From assembly GCF_008693075.1 (NCBI RefSeq), contig NZ_VXKJ01000053.1:146400-210399 (forward strand): a stretch of DNA of 64,000 nucleotides. Reading direction: 5' to 3'. Of the stretch, positions 16,728-24,614 are shown piece after piece. The DNA comes from Corynebacterium phocae. GTDB taxonomy: Bacteria > Actinomycetota > Actinomycetes > Mycobacteriales > Mycobacteriaceae. A model generated the notes under the pieces. It was not told the DNA's origin, searched no databases, and was given only the letters and a program-made list of their open reading frames with translations. How positions within the stretch are numbered: position 1 is the first letter of the stretch; each line of letters starts with the position of its first letter. Made by a program: the position numbers and the translations under genes.

Positions 16728-17645
16728 ATGGACCCCGCTGTCAAGCTTGCGCATGAATCCGCGCTGCGCTCCATCGCGCGCGTGGTGGAAGAAACCACGC
16801 CCCCTACTGCCGATGCCCCCACAAAGGTCACCCGCCTCATTGCCCAAGGTGGCGTCATGGTGCTCACCGGGGCGGGGGTGTCCACGGATTCCGGGGTGCC
16901 TGACTACCGGGGTCCGCGCGGCTCTTTGTCAAGGCACCGTCCCATGACCTACCAGGAGTTTAGCCACGATCCGGCTGCCAGTCACCGCTACTGGGCGCGG
17001 TCCTTCGTGGGGTGGCGCGTGATGAACCGGGCGCAGCCCAACCGCACGCACTACGCGCTGGTGGAGTTGGAGCGCGCCGGGCTGGTTGGGGGTATCGTCA
17101 CGCAGAATGTGGACGGGCTGCATGCCCAGGCGGGAACAGGAAACCTGGTCACACTGCACGGCAATCTGGACCACGTGGCGTGCCTTGACTGCGGGGCGCT
17201 GGAGTCAAGGCCCAATCTGGACGCGCGGCTCGAAGGGCTCAACCCGCGTTTCCTGGAGCGCTGGGCCGTGGCCGATGACCAGGTCAACCCGGACGGGGAC
17301 GTGGATCTCACACCCGCAGCCGTAGCCCAGTTTGTAATGGCGGGGTGCCTGAACTGCGGTTCCAAGAAACTCAAGCCGGACGTGGTTTATTTTGGTGAAC
17401 CCGTGCCGCCGGCGCGCCGGGACGCCGCCTTTGAGATGCTTGATGGCTCGAAGTCCCTGCTGGTGGCCGGCTCCTCACTGGCCGTGATGAGTGGCTACCG
17501 TTTCATGTTGCACGCGCTAAAGACGGGTAAGGAGGTGGCCGTCATAAACGGCGGGCCGGGGCGGGGAGACGCCAAGGCCACCTACCTGTGGCGCACGGCG
17601 GTGGGTCCGGCCTTTGATTACGTGTTAGATGAGCTTGGGCTCTAG
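16728..17645 (+). CDS. SIR2-family NAD-dependent protein deacylase
   Basis: A 305-residue sirtuin. NAD-binding motifs are LTGAGVSTDSGVPDYRG and TQNVDGLHAQAG. The catalytic His is in LHGNLDHV (about residue 144). A zinc site is formed by CLDCG and CLNCG, and DVVYFGEPVP completes the family pattern. It removes acyl groups from lysines using NAD. Start ATG lacks a Shine-Dalgarno; TAAGTT ends 7 bases before it. A second, different sirtuin lies at 23890-24594. Its 3' end overlaps the convergent lipase gene by 4 bases. Confidence 0.9.
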   Translation: MDPAVKLAHESALRSIARVVEETTPPTADAPTKVTRLIAQGGVMVLTGAGVSTDSGVPDYRGPRGSLSRHRPMTYQEFSHDPAASHRYWARSFVGWRVMNRAQPNRTHYALVELERAGLVGGIVTQNVDGLHAQAGTGNLVTLHGNLDHVACLDCGALESRPNLDARLEGLNPRFLERWAVADDQVNPDGDVDLTPAAVAQFVMAGCLNCGSKKLKPDVVYFGEPVPPARRDAAFEMLDGSKSLLVAGSSLAVMSGYRFMLHALKTGKEVAVINGGPGRGDAKATYLWRTAVGPAFDYVLDELGL

Positions 17646-18613
17646 CCTTCTTGGCCTGCCAGCCTTTTCAGCGTGGCCCGCACAATGGCGCGCACCCGGC
17701 GGTCCATGGGCATATCCATGTGGGTGACCACGGCCAGGCGTTCGATGTCCTGGACATAGAGGTTGTCTACCTCCGCGCCGGTGTCTCCGGGGTCCAAGAA
17801 GCAGGTTTCCGGAGGTACCACCACGGTGTCCTGCTTGGTAGCTATGCAGGTATAGCTCACTCCCGGGATGGTGTCTCCCTCTGCGTTGAGGCGGTCCAGC
17901 GTGGGGCTGCCCACCACTTGCTCTTGGCCGGCCGGTCCAAAGTAAGAGTCAATGAGTGAGCGCATGATGTATTCCTGGTGGCGCATGGCAAGCAGGGGGC
18001 TTAAGATTCCGCCCTGCGTGGTGCCGTGGTTTGGCGATCCCAAGCAGATGACGTGCTTGACCCGCCCGCGCCCGGGCCCGTGCAGCCAGGCCCTAGCCAC
18101 CACGCCGCCCTGTGAATGGCCAATCAGAATAACTTTTTCCGCGCCGGTGACCGCCATCACCGCGTCAATGTAGGAGGCCACTTGTTTCACAGATTCCGCG
18201 ATGGGGGAGGTGGCGCGGTGCCCGTAGTCCGGGGCAAACACTGCCCAGCCTTCTGCCCGCAATTCTTGGCCTAGCAGCTGCCATACGCCCTTGGCGTCCG
18301 TGGTGCCGTGGAGCAAAATCACCGGCCACGGGCTGTGCGCGCTGGGGCGGGCGTCCCAAAAGTCCTCGAATATGCCACGCGGCTTGAGCCGCGCACCTAG
18401 CGGTAGGGAGGCCGCCTGGGCTAGGTCGGAGGCCTCCGCATACGTTCCCGCTATATCCACTAGGCTACGGCGGTTGTTGCGCAACGAGCTGGCAACTTCC
18501 CGGGCAAGCTCCTCCGGGGCCCTGGCGGAAACTTGCGGGGGTTCGCTTTGCCACAGGGTGGTGAGTTTTTCGGATACGGCGGCACGTAGCTCAGCCAGGG
18601 GATCTGAAGCCAT
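17642..18613 (-). CDS. alpha/beta hydrolase, lipase-like
   Basis: A 323-residue protein related to triacylglycerol lipases/esterases. VILLHGTTDAKGVW is the oxyanion-hole strand, GHSQGG puts the nucleophile Ser at about residue 167, and LGSPNHGT follows as in bacterial lipases. The last His candidate is near VVTHMDMP. No signal peptide is visible, which suggests a cytoplasmic or membrane-near enzyme. The ATG used lies 7 bases after TACACT, giving a leaderless mRNA; an upstream TTG in frame is less likely. Confidence 0.8.
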   Translation of the reverse strand: MASDPLAELRAAVSEKLTTLWQSEPPQVSARAPEELAREVASSLRNNRRSLVDIAGTYAEASDLAQAASLPLGARLKPRGIFEDFWDARPSAHSPWPVILLHGTTDAKGVWQLLGQELRAEGWAVFAPDYGHRATSPIAESVKQVASYIDAVMAVTGAEKVILIGHSQGGVVARAWLHGPGRGRVKHVICLGSPNHGTTQGGILSPLLAMRHQEYIMRSLIDSYFGPAGQEQVVGSPTLDRLNAEGDTIPGVSYTCIATKQDTVVVPPETCFLDPGDTGAEVDNLYVQDIERLAVVTHMDMPMDRRVRAIVRATLKRLAGQEG

Positions 18614-18810
18614 GGCAGCGAGTGTACCTATCTGCAACAACGCGCACCCGTGCTAACCGGGGCGCTGCGGTCCACGCCCCTGGGGCGGAAACTCAACCGG
18701 GCGGCGCCAGCGGGGGTTTCTTGGGGCTTGTTCGGGGTGGCAAGGCGGAGCTTCTACCCAGGTCTTTGAGGGGCGTGGCAAGGAGGGAAGAAACTTTTTC
18801 TCGCGAGGGC

Positions 18811-18852
18811 TTGACGCTCATCCAAAAGGTGTATAAGCTAAGGCTTGCCTAA
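18811..18852 (+). promoter_or_regulatory. promoter with overlapping DtxR box for a small RNA
   Basis: TTGACG at 18811, a 17-base spacer and TAAGCT at 18834 form a good housekeeping promoter. TAAGCTAAGGCTTGCCTAA (18834-18852) overlaps its -10 and start point. It agrees with the DtxR consensus TTAGGTTAGGCTAACCTAA at 14 of 19 positions. Repression by iron-loaded DtxR is expected. Confidence 0.6.
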
Positions 18853-18968
18853 TCACGGGCGGTTACTTCGGACAGGTTTCGCTCCAATTCCTCCAGTCCA
18901 GGTGCCGAGAGATTAGTCATGGGGTTGAGGTCCCGCCAGTGCGCAGCTGGCGGGACCTCATTTAATTT
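18845..18968 (+). ncRNA. candidate iron-regulated small RNA
   Basis: About 120 bases between a DtxR-boxed promoter and a perfect terminator, in a 400-bp gap with no supportable coding frame. The middle holds the unpaired pyrimidine stretch CTCCAATTCCTCCAGTCC, whose UUCCUCC could pair with Shine-Dalgarno sequences. That is the mode used by C-rich iron-responsive RNAs of other bacteria. It would be made when iron is scarce and could silence mRNAs of iron-using proteins. This is an inference from sequence layout; no known RNA family is recognised. Confidence 0.5.
18926..18968 (+). terminator. rho-independent terminator of the candidate small RNA
   Basis: A perfect 14-bp stem (TGAGGTCCCGCCAG with CTGGCGGGACCTCA), 7-base loop, then TTTAATTTCT. 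It lies more than 300 bp after the nearest plus-strand gene end and before amn, so it must end a transcript that starts in the gap. Confidence 0.85.
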
Positions 18969-19013
18969 CTCCCAAGGTGTGCGTTAAGCCAGCGGGCTAT
19001 ACACTGAACAGGT

Positions 19014-20408
19014 ATGACTTCACTTTCTGCTGGCCAGGCCGTTGCGGCCCTGATTGAATACTATGACCGTGCCCGTCACACAGCGCTGGAGATTTTAGAA
19101 AACGGCAACTTCGAGGACTACGGGCAGGTGGTCTACCCGCGGCTGACCGTAGAGGTTAAAGCCTGGGTTCCCATCGACAGGTCGGAGCCTTTTGGCTACG
19201 TTGATGAAGCTGGGCGCTACACCGCAGTTATTTCCAAGCCCCACCTGATGCGGGACTATCTTGAAGACCAGCTCACCCGTTTGAGTGAGAATTATGATTG
19301 CACAATCACCGTTGCCCCTTCCGAGGTCCGGATTCCCCCAGAGTATATCCGCGGTGCCCCTGCACTGGGCCAGCGGCGCAGTCCGGAGGTTCCCCGGCCC
19401 ACGCTCGATGACGTCAATGACGCGATTATCAACGGGGATTGGGACGCGTTCCACGGTACGGAAAAGCCGTTGTTCCACTTTGGGCCCCAGCGTTTTGATA
19501 TCGCGTGTGCGCGCATTGAGCACTACACCGGTGTTGAGGTTGACACCGTGCAAAAGTACATTTTGTTTACCAACTACGCTATGCACACCACGGAGTTTCT
19601 TCGTTTCGGCCTGCGGGAGTTGGTACGCGCGGACTCCCGCTATACCGCGTTGGTTCTTCCCAACGGTGAGACCCTGCATTCCGATGACGCCCTGGATATA
19701 GACCTTGACGAGCTCACATTGGTCTCCCGTTTCCAGATGCCCCGCTTTGATCTCATTACCGCTGGCGGGGACGGAATAACCATGATCAACATAGGCGTGG
19801 GCCCCTCGAACGCTAAGACCATCACGGATTGTCTGGCCGTGTTGCGCCCGGAGGCTTGGATCATGATTGGCCACTGCGCCGGTTTGGACGGGCGTATGCG
19901 CATGGGGGATCTTATTCTTGGCAACGCCTACCAGCGCAATGATCATATTCTCAACCCCTCCGTGCATGTGGATGTCCCCATCCCCGCTATACCGGAGGTG
20001 CAACGCGCGTTGGAAGCCTCGGTCCACGCCGTCTACGGGGAAAACCAAGAGCTCATGCGCACTGGAACCGTTATCTCCACTGCGGATAGAAACTGGGAGT
20101 GGCGCACCTCCCGGGAGTTGTGGGAGTGGCTTCGTGCCTCCACGGCGGTGGCGGTGGACATGGAATCTAGCCTTATTGCCGCCAATGGTTACCGTTTCCG
20201 CGTCCCCTACGGCACCTTGCTGTCGGTTTCTGACTTGCCACTGCACGCGGTTCCCAAGCTCCCGGCGGCCGCGCAGGCTTTTTATTCAAATTCCAAGGAG
20301 GCGCACGTGATGTGCGCCGTGCGCGCGGTGGAGGCCCTGGCGGGAAATCCGAAAAGCCTACACACTCGCAAGTTGCGTAGAACCATTGGAGAAGTTCCAT
20401 TCCGGTAG
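19014..20408 (+). CDS. amn: AMP nucleosidase
   Basis: A 464-residue protein matching AMP nucleosidase in length and layout. The N-terminal regulatory half contains YPRLTVEVKAW and YTAVISKPHLM. The C-terminal phosphorylase-type domain has NIGVGPSNAKTITDC, WIMIGHCAGLDGRM and VDMESS with the catalytic acid region. It splits AMP to adenine and ribose 5-phosphate and so controls the AMP pool. The ATG lies 8 bases after TACACT with no Shine-Dalgarno (leaderless). A purine phosphoribosyltransferase follows 50 bp later, a fitting salvage partner for the released base. Confidence 0.9.
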   Translation: MTSLSAGQAVAALIEYYDRARHTALEILENGNFEDYGQVVYPRLTVEVKAWVPIDRSEPFGYVDEAGRYTAVISKPHLMRDYLEDQLTRLSENYDCTITVAPSEVRIPPEYIRGAPALGQRRSPEVPRPTLDDVNDAIINGDWDAFHGTEKPLFHFGPQRFDIACARIEHYTGVEVDTVQKYILFTNYAMHTTEFLRFGLRELVRADSRYTALVLPNGETLHSDDALDIDLDELTLVSRFQMPRFDLITAGGDGITMINIGVGPSNAKTITDCLAVLRPEAWIMIGHCAGLDGRMRMGDLILGNAYQRNDHILNPSVHVDVPIPAIPEVQRALEASVHAVYGENQELMRTGTVISTADRNWEWRTSRELWEWLRASTAVAVDMESSLIAANGYRFRVPYGTLLSVSDLPLHAVPKLPAAAQAFYSNSKEAHVMCAVRAVEALAGNPKSLHTRKLRRTIGEVPFR

Positions 20409-20458
20409 CTTGACCGGCTAAACTTTAGAAAAGTGTCATCCGATTGAAGGAGTCTTTC

Positions 20459-20974
20459 ATGAACCAGCCCGATTGGTACCATCCGGACCGCGAGAACCTC
20501 ACCTGGGATATCTTCGGTGAAGCATCGCGGTATCTATCCCAGGAAATCGTGAATTCGGGCTGGTTCCCGGACGTTATTGTGGGCGTTGCCCGCGGTGGCT
20601 TCATCCCCGCTGGCGCTATTGGCTACGCCATTGGTGTCAAAGAGATGGGAGCTATCAATGTGGAGTTCTACACCGATATTGGTGTCACCCTGCCCGAGCC
20701 CATCATTCTCAATCCCCAGCTAGATACCGCTTCGCTGGAGGGCAAGAAGGTCCTGGTGGTCGACGACGTGGCGGATTCCGGCAAGACCCTTGACTTAGTG
20801 GTCAACATGTTGAAAGAAACCGCTGCGGAGGTCAAGTCTGCGGTTATCTACATTAAGCCCGAGACTATCTTCCAGCCGGATTTCTACTGGCGCAAAACCG
20901 CTGAGTGGATCAATTTCGCGTGGTCTGCCCTTCCTGTCATTACGGCTGACGGCTCGTATAAAGAGGGCCACTAG
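20459..20974 (+). CDS. purine-type phosphoribosyltransferase
   Basis: A 171-residue type I phosphoribosyltransferase. The PRPP loop is VLVVDDVADSGKTL at about residues 100-113, and VGVARGGFIPAG is the pyrophosphate loop. Members of this size act on hypoxanthine, xanthine or guanine; the base cannot be fixed here. Start ATG has AAGGAG 6 bases upstream; a TTG five codons earlier is rejected. It follows amn by 50 bp and may be co-transcribed. Confidence 0.8.
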   Translation: MNQPDWYHPDRENLTWDIFGEASRYLSQEIVNSGWFPDVIVGVARGGFIPAGAIGYAIGVKEMGAINVEFYTDIGVTLPEPIILNPQLDTASLEGKKVLVVDDVADSGKTLDLVVNMLKETAAEVKSAVIYIKPETIFQPDFYWRKTAEWINFAWSALPVITADGSYKEGH

Positions 20975-20988
20975 CCGGTCCCTTGGCC

Positions 20989-21024
20989 ATCCTCCGCAGG
21001 TGCTACTCCTGCGGAGGATTTTTT
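20989..21024 (+). terminator. rho-independent terminator
   Basis: ATCCTCCGCAGG and CCTGCGGAGGAT form a perfect 12-bp stem with a 7-base loop and a run of five T, directly after the phosphoribosyltransferase gene. Confidence 0.9.
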
Positions 21025-21081
21025 GATCGGAAGAAGTATTTTCAAAGTTCAAACTTTTGGCTGTTGTCTGGGCCCCCTCCG

Positions 21082-21100
21082 GTAGGTTAGGCTACCCATA
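21082..21100 (+). promoter_or_regulatory. DtxR box of hmuO
   Basis: GTAGGTTAGGCTACCCATA matches the DtxR consensus at 15 of 19 positions. It lies 39 bases before the haem oxygenase start, over the expected promoter. Iron-loaded DtxR should repress hmuO, as known for this gene in C. diphtheriae. Confidence 0.75.
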
Positions 21101-21139
21101 GTTTAAAAAAGTCACCTTAAATTTGGAGGATATGCACCA

Positions 21140-21787
21140 ATGACCATTGCGACAGGCACTCAGCCCTTGTCCGTAGCCTTGCGCGAGGAAACGTCCAAGG
21201 CGCACGAAGCAACCGAGGGCTCCGACTTCATGACCCGCCTGATCGGTGGCCAGCTGGACGACAAAGCTGTTGCCATGTATACCGGGCAACTCTGGTTTGT
21301 CTATGACGCCCTTGAGCGCGCGGTGCGTTCCTTCGTTGGCTCCCCCATCGTGGACGCCTTCGCGGATCCCCGCCTAGAGCGTCGCGACTCCCTGGAGTCC
21401 GACCTGCAGGAGATGTTGGGGGATGACTGGCGCGATCAGATCAAGATTCTGCCCGCAACCGCCAAGTACGTGGGTCATCTTGAGACTCTAAAGACGCCAG
21501 AGGCAGCGGTAGCACACCACTACGTTCGCTACTTGGGTGACGTTAGCGGCGGTCAGGTTATTTCTGCTCGCCTGCAGAAGGCGTACGGTTTTGGCCCGGA
21601 AAAAGTTAAATTCTACGATTTTTCCTCTGTGGGTAAGCCCGTTCCTTTCCGCCGTTCTTACCGCGAGGCTCTGGACAATTTGGAGCTCACTGCTGAGCAG
21701 CGCGCCAACCTTATTGCAGAGGCCGGGACAGCGTTTTACCTGAACCTGGGCGTTTTCGTTGAGCTGAAAGAGGCTATTGCTAAGTAA
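21140..21787 (+). CDS. hmuO: haem oxygenase HmuO
   Basis: A 215-residue haem oxygenase that opens haem to biliverdin, CO and iron, so releasing iron from host haem. The proximal haem ligand is His22 in ETSKAHEATE. The distal helix with the flexible glycines is YLGDVSGGQVI. HHYVRYLG precedes it as in HmuO of C. diphtheriae, and length is equal. TTGGAGGATATGCACCAATG gives a usable Shine-Dalgarno. A DtxR box lies upstream, and the iron store ferritin is the next gene. Confidence 0.95.
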   Translation: MTIATGTQPLSVALREETSKAHEATEGSDFMTRLIGGQLDDKAVAMYTGQLWFVYDALERAVRSFVGSPIVDAFADPRLERRDSLESDLQEMLGDDWRDQIKILPATAKYVGHLETLKTPEAAVAHHYVRYLGDVSGGQVISARLQKAYGFGPEKVKFYDFSSVGKPVPFRRSYREALDNLELTAEQRANLIAEAGTAFYLNLGVFVELKEAIAK

Positions 21788-21829
21788 GTGGCCCAGGCCA
21801 CAGCTTTGGTAAGACAGGACTAATAATGT

Positions 21830-21886
21830 TTAGGGTAGGTTACCCAAAAAATCCCCTGACCGGGAGTTTTGGGTAACCTTACCTTG
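21830..21886 (+). promoter_or_regulatory. paired DtxR boxes in front of ferritin
   Basis: TTAGGGTAGGTTACCCAAA (21830-21848, 15 of 19 consensus matches) and, on the other strand, CAAGGTAAGGTTACCCAAA (21868-21886, 13 of 19). Their inner parts form a perfect 12-bp inverted repeat (GGTTACCCAAAA with TTTTGGGTAACC). The pair lies about 25-80 bases upstream of the likely -10 TATGCT. A position upstream of the promoter fits activation by DtxR when iron is plentiful. Confidence 0.65.
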
Positions 21887-21975
21887 CTAGCGCGGGGAAA
21901 AATCTTGTGTATGCTTACTTTCGGAAGCACTTAAGAGCCTATCTAAAGGCCCCAGAAAAGTAAGGAAACACTATC

Positions 21976-22461
21976 ATGAACGAGTCCCTACAGACCCTCC
22001 TCAACGACCAGGTTATTAACGAGCACGGCGCTGCTCTCATCTACACCCAGCTGGCATACGAGTTGGACAATCTGTCCTTCCCCGGCATGCGTGATTGGAT
22101 GCTGGCACAAGCAGCTGAAGAGCGTGAGCACGCGGCAAAGATCTCTGACCACCTGCTGGCTCGCGGCTATCGCGTGGAACTCACTGACATCCCGGTTGGC
22201 TCCATTAAGGCCGCAACCCCGCTGGACGCTTTCGAGGCGGCATACGCCCATGAGCAGAAAGTTTCTGAGCAAATCCGTGAGATTGCCCGTACTGCTGAGA
22301 AGGTAGGCGACCTAGACTCCCGCTCACTCATCAACTGGTTCTTGGATGAGCAGATTGAGGAAGAGGCTAGCGTCTCCGAAATTATTGACCACATTAAGAT
22401 GGTTGGCAGTGACGGAGCAGGCCTGCTCCGCCTTGATGACAAGCTTGCCTCCCGCGACTAA
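21976..22461 (+). CDS. ftn: non-haem ferritin
   Basis: A 161-residue FtnA-type ferritin that oxidises Fe(II) and stores it inside a 24-subunit shell. Ferroxidase residues are visible: Glu16, Tyr23, Glu49 and His52 (in EEREHAAK), and Glu near 93 and 126-129 in the third and fourth helices. AAGGAAA lies about 9 bases before the ATG. Two DtxR boxes upstream and hmuO beside it make this an iron release and storage unit. Confidence 0.95.
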   Translation: MNESLQTLLNDQVINEHGAALIYTQLAYELDNLSFPGMRDWMLAQAAEEREHAAKISDHLLARGYRVELTDIPVGSIKAATPLDAFEAAYAHEQKVSEQIREIARTAEKVGDLDSRSLINWFLDEQIEEEASVSEIIDHIKMVGSDGAGLLRLDDKLASRD

Positions 22462-22513
22462 GACTTCCTTCGCGGCTTGAGCCATTCCAGCCGCTGCTAA
22501 TAGCAAAGCTTTT

Positions 22514-22556
22514 CCCACCGCCGGTTCGTGTCGCACGAGCCGGCGGTGGGCGTTTT
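22514..22556 (+). terminator. rho-independent terminator of ferritin
   Basis: CCCACCGCCGG and CCGGCGGTGGG form a perfect 11-bp stem followed by CGTTTT, 50 bases after the ferritin stop. Confidence 0.85.
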
Positions 22557-22562
22557 CCTATG

Positions 22563-22760
22563 CGTGGCGCCCAGCCCGCAAGCGCCCAGCCCGCAAGCAC
22601 CGAGCCCGTTAGCCCACGGCCTGCAGGCACCCAGCCCGTTAGCACCCAGCCCGTTAGCCCCCAGTCCGTTAGCCCACGGCCTGCAGGCACCCAGCCCGTT
22701 AGCACCCAGCCCGTTAGCGCCCAGCCCGTTAGCACCGAGCCCGCAAGCACCCAGCCTGGC
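22563..22760. repeat. 15-bp minisatellite
   Basis: About 13 tandem units of 15 bp with the core GCACCCAGCCCGTTA, including a twice-repeated variant block GCCCACGGCCTGCAG. It lies between the ferritin terminator and the end of the ROK gene. An open frame (from 22560, a TQPVS-type repeat) runs through it, but it has no Shine-Dalgarno or -10 and is probably not translated. Confidence 0.85.
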
Positions 22761-22772
22761 GGGCAGGTGCCC

Positions 22773-23822
22773 CTATTTATTCAGGGTTAGGGGCTGGCGC
22801 AGTAGCGGGTCAAGCGCAACGGCGCGGGCGATGGAGCGCACGATATCGCGGTGGCTGGGAATGAGCCGGAGTTGGGGGGCGTCTTTCAATTGGGCGCGGA
22901 CTTCTGCTGCAAATATTCGGGGTGCTTGGGGGTCGTCGTAGAAAGCGCCGCCGGCAATAACCAGGGTGTCCGGCCGGTGGGCCTCAATCAATTTGGCAGC
23001 TAGCTTGCCCAGGTCCTGCGCGCGGTGTGTGAGGACCTCACGGCTGTTGGATCCCTTGGAGATCTGCTTGTTAATCGCTGTGGTCACCAGGGTGTTCTCC
23101 GGAGCTTGGCCGTTGAGGCTGGGTAGTGCAAGTGTGTGAACGCCCTCATCGTTCGATAGCGCTGCGCCCAAGGAGTCGTCGGCAAACAGCACCATCACAG
23201 TGGGGGTGTTATCCAGTGAGGCGGTCTGGGTTTCAGAGCCCAAGATTGCCGGGACGGCGGCGGAGACGGTTACTGGCACGTCAAATTGGTAGCGCAGGCG
23301 TTGGGCTATATCCATGTTGTCCCATCCCAGGTTGGGGGCGTGGACCAAGCCTTCGGGGCTGACAGATCCGGAGGTGGCTACGCCCACGGATACCAGTTTG
23401 CGGTCTGATCCGGTGCTGAGCCGGTGGACGCCGGCCATGAGATGTTCAATGAAGTCATCTTCGCTCAGGCTAGCAACGGGGGTGGGAACATCTTCTTCTG
23501 CGATAATGCGTCCCCGGTTGTCGTATAGGGCTATGTAGGTGGCGGTGGTGCCAACAGCTAGTCCGGCCAGCATCCAGTCATTGTCCCCAATTTTGACGGG
23601 AATGATGGGACGGCCGCGCCCGCGTGATTGGGTGAGATCGGTGCGTTCCGCAAGCAGTCCTGCCCCGATGAGGGCGGTGACTGCGCGGGTAATGGTGGGT
23701 TGGGACAGCCCGGTGGCTTCTACCAGCTCAGCACGAGTAATCACGGAGCTCAGCCGTGTGAGGTGGAGGCATTTGGCGGCAGGGTTGTCTGGCCGCGAGA
23801 AAACAGTCCCGGTGTTACGCAT
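22773..23822 (-). CDS. ROK-family transcriptional regulator
   Basis: A 349-residue repressor-type ROK protein. The N-terminal winged HTH (about residues 25-75, VITRAELVEATGLSQPTITRAVTALI) is followed by a ROK sugar-kinase-like fold with SVGVATSGSVSPEGLV. The usual metal-binding ROK signature with CxCGxxGC is not visible, so it is probably a regulator without kinase activity. The effector is unknown, probably a sugar. The promoter region just upstream holds a palindrome likely used for autoregulation. Confidence 0.85.
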   Translation of the reverse strand: MRNTGTVFSRPDNPAAKCLHLTRLSSVITRAELVEATGLSQPTITRAVTALIGAGLLAERTDLTQSRGRGRPIIPVKIGDNDWMLAGLAVGTTATYIALYDNRGRIIAEEDVPTPVASLSEDDFIEHLMAGVHRLSTGSDRKLVSVGVATSGSVSPEGLVHAPNLGWDNMDIAQRLRYQFDVPVTVSAAVPAILGSETQTASLDNTPTVMVLFADDSLGAALSNDEGVHTLALPSLNGQAPENTLVTTAINKQISKGSNSREVLTHRAQDLGKLAAKLIEAHRPDTLVIAGGAFYDDPQAPRIFAAEVRAQLKDAPQLRLIPSHRDIVRSIARAVALDPLLRQPLTLNK

Positions 23823-23841
23823 GGTTAAAGTATAAAGAGTA

Positions 23842-23889
23842 TAGACTACCTTGTCTAATTAGCCACCCGACTATATAGACAACTTGGTA
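23842..23889. promoter_or_regulatory. putative ROK operator
   Basis: TAGAC-TACCTT-GTCTA (23842-23857) is a 5-bp inverted repeat, and a related word TATAGACAACTTGGTA follows at 23874. They lie between the ROK gene and the downstream end of a sirtuin gene, over AT-rich promoter sequence (TATAAAG, TATAGACT). Autoregulation by the ROK protein is inferred. Confidence 0.45.
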
Positions 23890-24594
23890 TTAAAGTAGCG
23901 CTGGGAGCACCTTCTCCGCAGTTCCCTGAATTAAACGGGAGTACCTACTCAGCTCAGTGGCAACGGGACTGACCTCCAGCACGGGAGTGCCCAGGTCAAA
24001 GGCCACTAGCGGCAAACTGGCGGCCGGCTGCACCACGCCGGAGGTTCCCACGATGATGACGGCGTCTGCGGTGGACATTCGTTGCTCTGCCTCCTCCCAC
24101 TCGCGGTGGGGGAGTGCTTCTCCAAACCAGACCACGCCCGGGCGGATGAGATTTCCGCACAACGGGCATTCCGGGATTGTTTCCGGATGGACCTCCCCGC
24201 GCCAGGGCCGGGCGCAGATGGAGCACCGGAACTCGAAGAGGGAACCGTGCAGGTGCGTGACCGTGCCGCTACCGGCGCGCTCATGCAGGTCATCGATATT
24301 TTGGGTGGTAACGGCAGTCTTTGCCGATGCCGCCACAGCTCTATGCCCGGCATGTGGCTGCGCACGTAGCGCCAGATCCCGCCGGTGGAGGTACCACCGC
24401 CACATGGGTTCCGGGTCTTTTGCCCACGCCCCGATTGATGCCATGGCCTGGGGGTCCACCTTGGACCAGATCCCGGTGGTGGCGTCGCGGAAGGTGTCAA
24501 GGCCAGATTCCGCTGACATTCCCGCGCCGGTAAATACTTCCACGCGTTGCGCATCTTGGATCACTCGGGCGGCTTGCTCTACACAGGTGTTCAT
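23890..24594 (-). CDS. SIR2-family deacylase, CobB-type
   Basis: A 234-residue sirtuin of the short CobB/SIRT5 type. Motifs: VFTGAGMSAESGLDTFR, TQNIDDLHERAG, catalytic His in HLHGSLFEF, zinc Cys in CSIC and CPLCG, RPGVVWFGE. The pair R-x-Y for desuccinylation is partly kept (WRWYLHRR region). It differs from the 305-residue sirtuin at 16728. ATG lies 8 bases after TAGCAT without Shine-Dalgarno. It shares a 20-bp promoter with the divergent LOG gene. Confidence 0.9.
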   Translation of the reverse strand: MNTCVEQAARVIQDAQRVEVFTGAGMSAESGLDTFRDATTGIWSKVDPQAMASIGAWAKDPEPMWRWYLHRRDLALRAQPHAGHRAVAASAKTAVTTQNIDDLHERAGSGTVTHLHGSLFEFRCSICARPWRGEVHPETIPECPLCGNLIRPGVVWFGEALPHREWEEAEQRMSTADAVIIVGTSGVVQPAASLPLVAFDLGTPVLEVSPVATELSRYSRLIQGTAEKVLPALL

Positions 24595-24614
24595 AACTTC
24601 CTATGCTAGTGAGT
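24595..24614. promoter_or_regulatory. 20-bp divergent promoter with overlapping -10 boxes
   Basis: The sirtuin and LOG start codons are 20 bp apart. TATGCTA supplies both -10 boxes: TATGCT ends 7 bases before the plus ATG and TAGCAT ends 8 bases before the minus ATG. The geometry is identical to that at 14892-14911. Confidence 0.55.

Noticed and set aside
22560..22790. TQPVS-repeat protein in the minisatellite
   Set aside because: No ribosome-binding site or -10 box; a 15-bp repeat is open in several frames by arithmetic.
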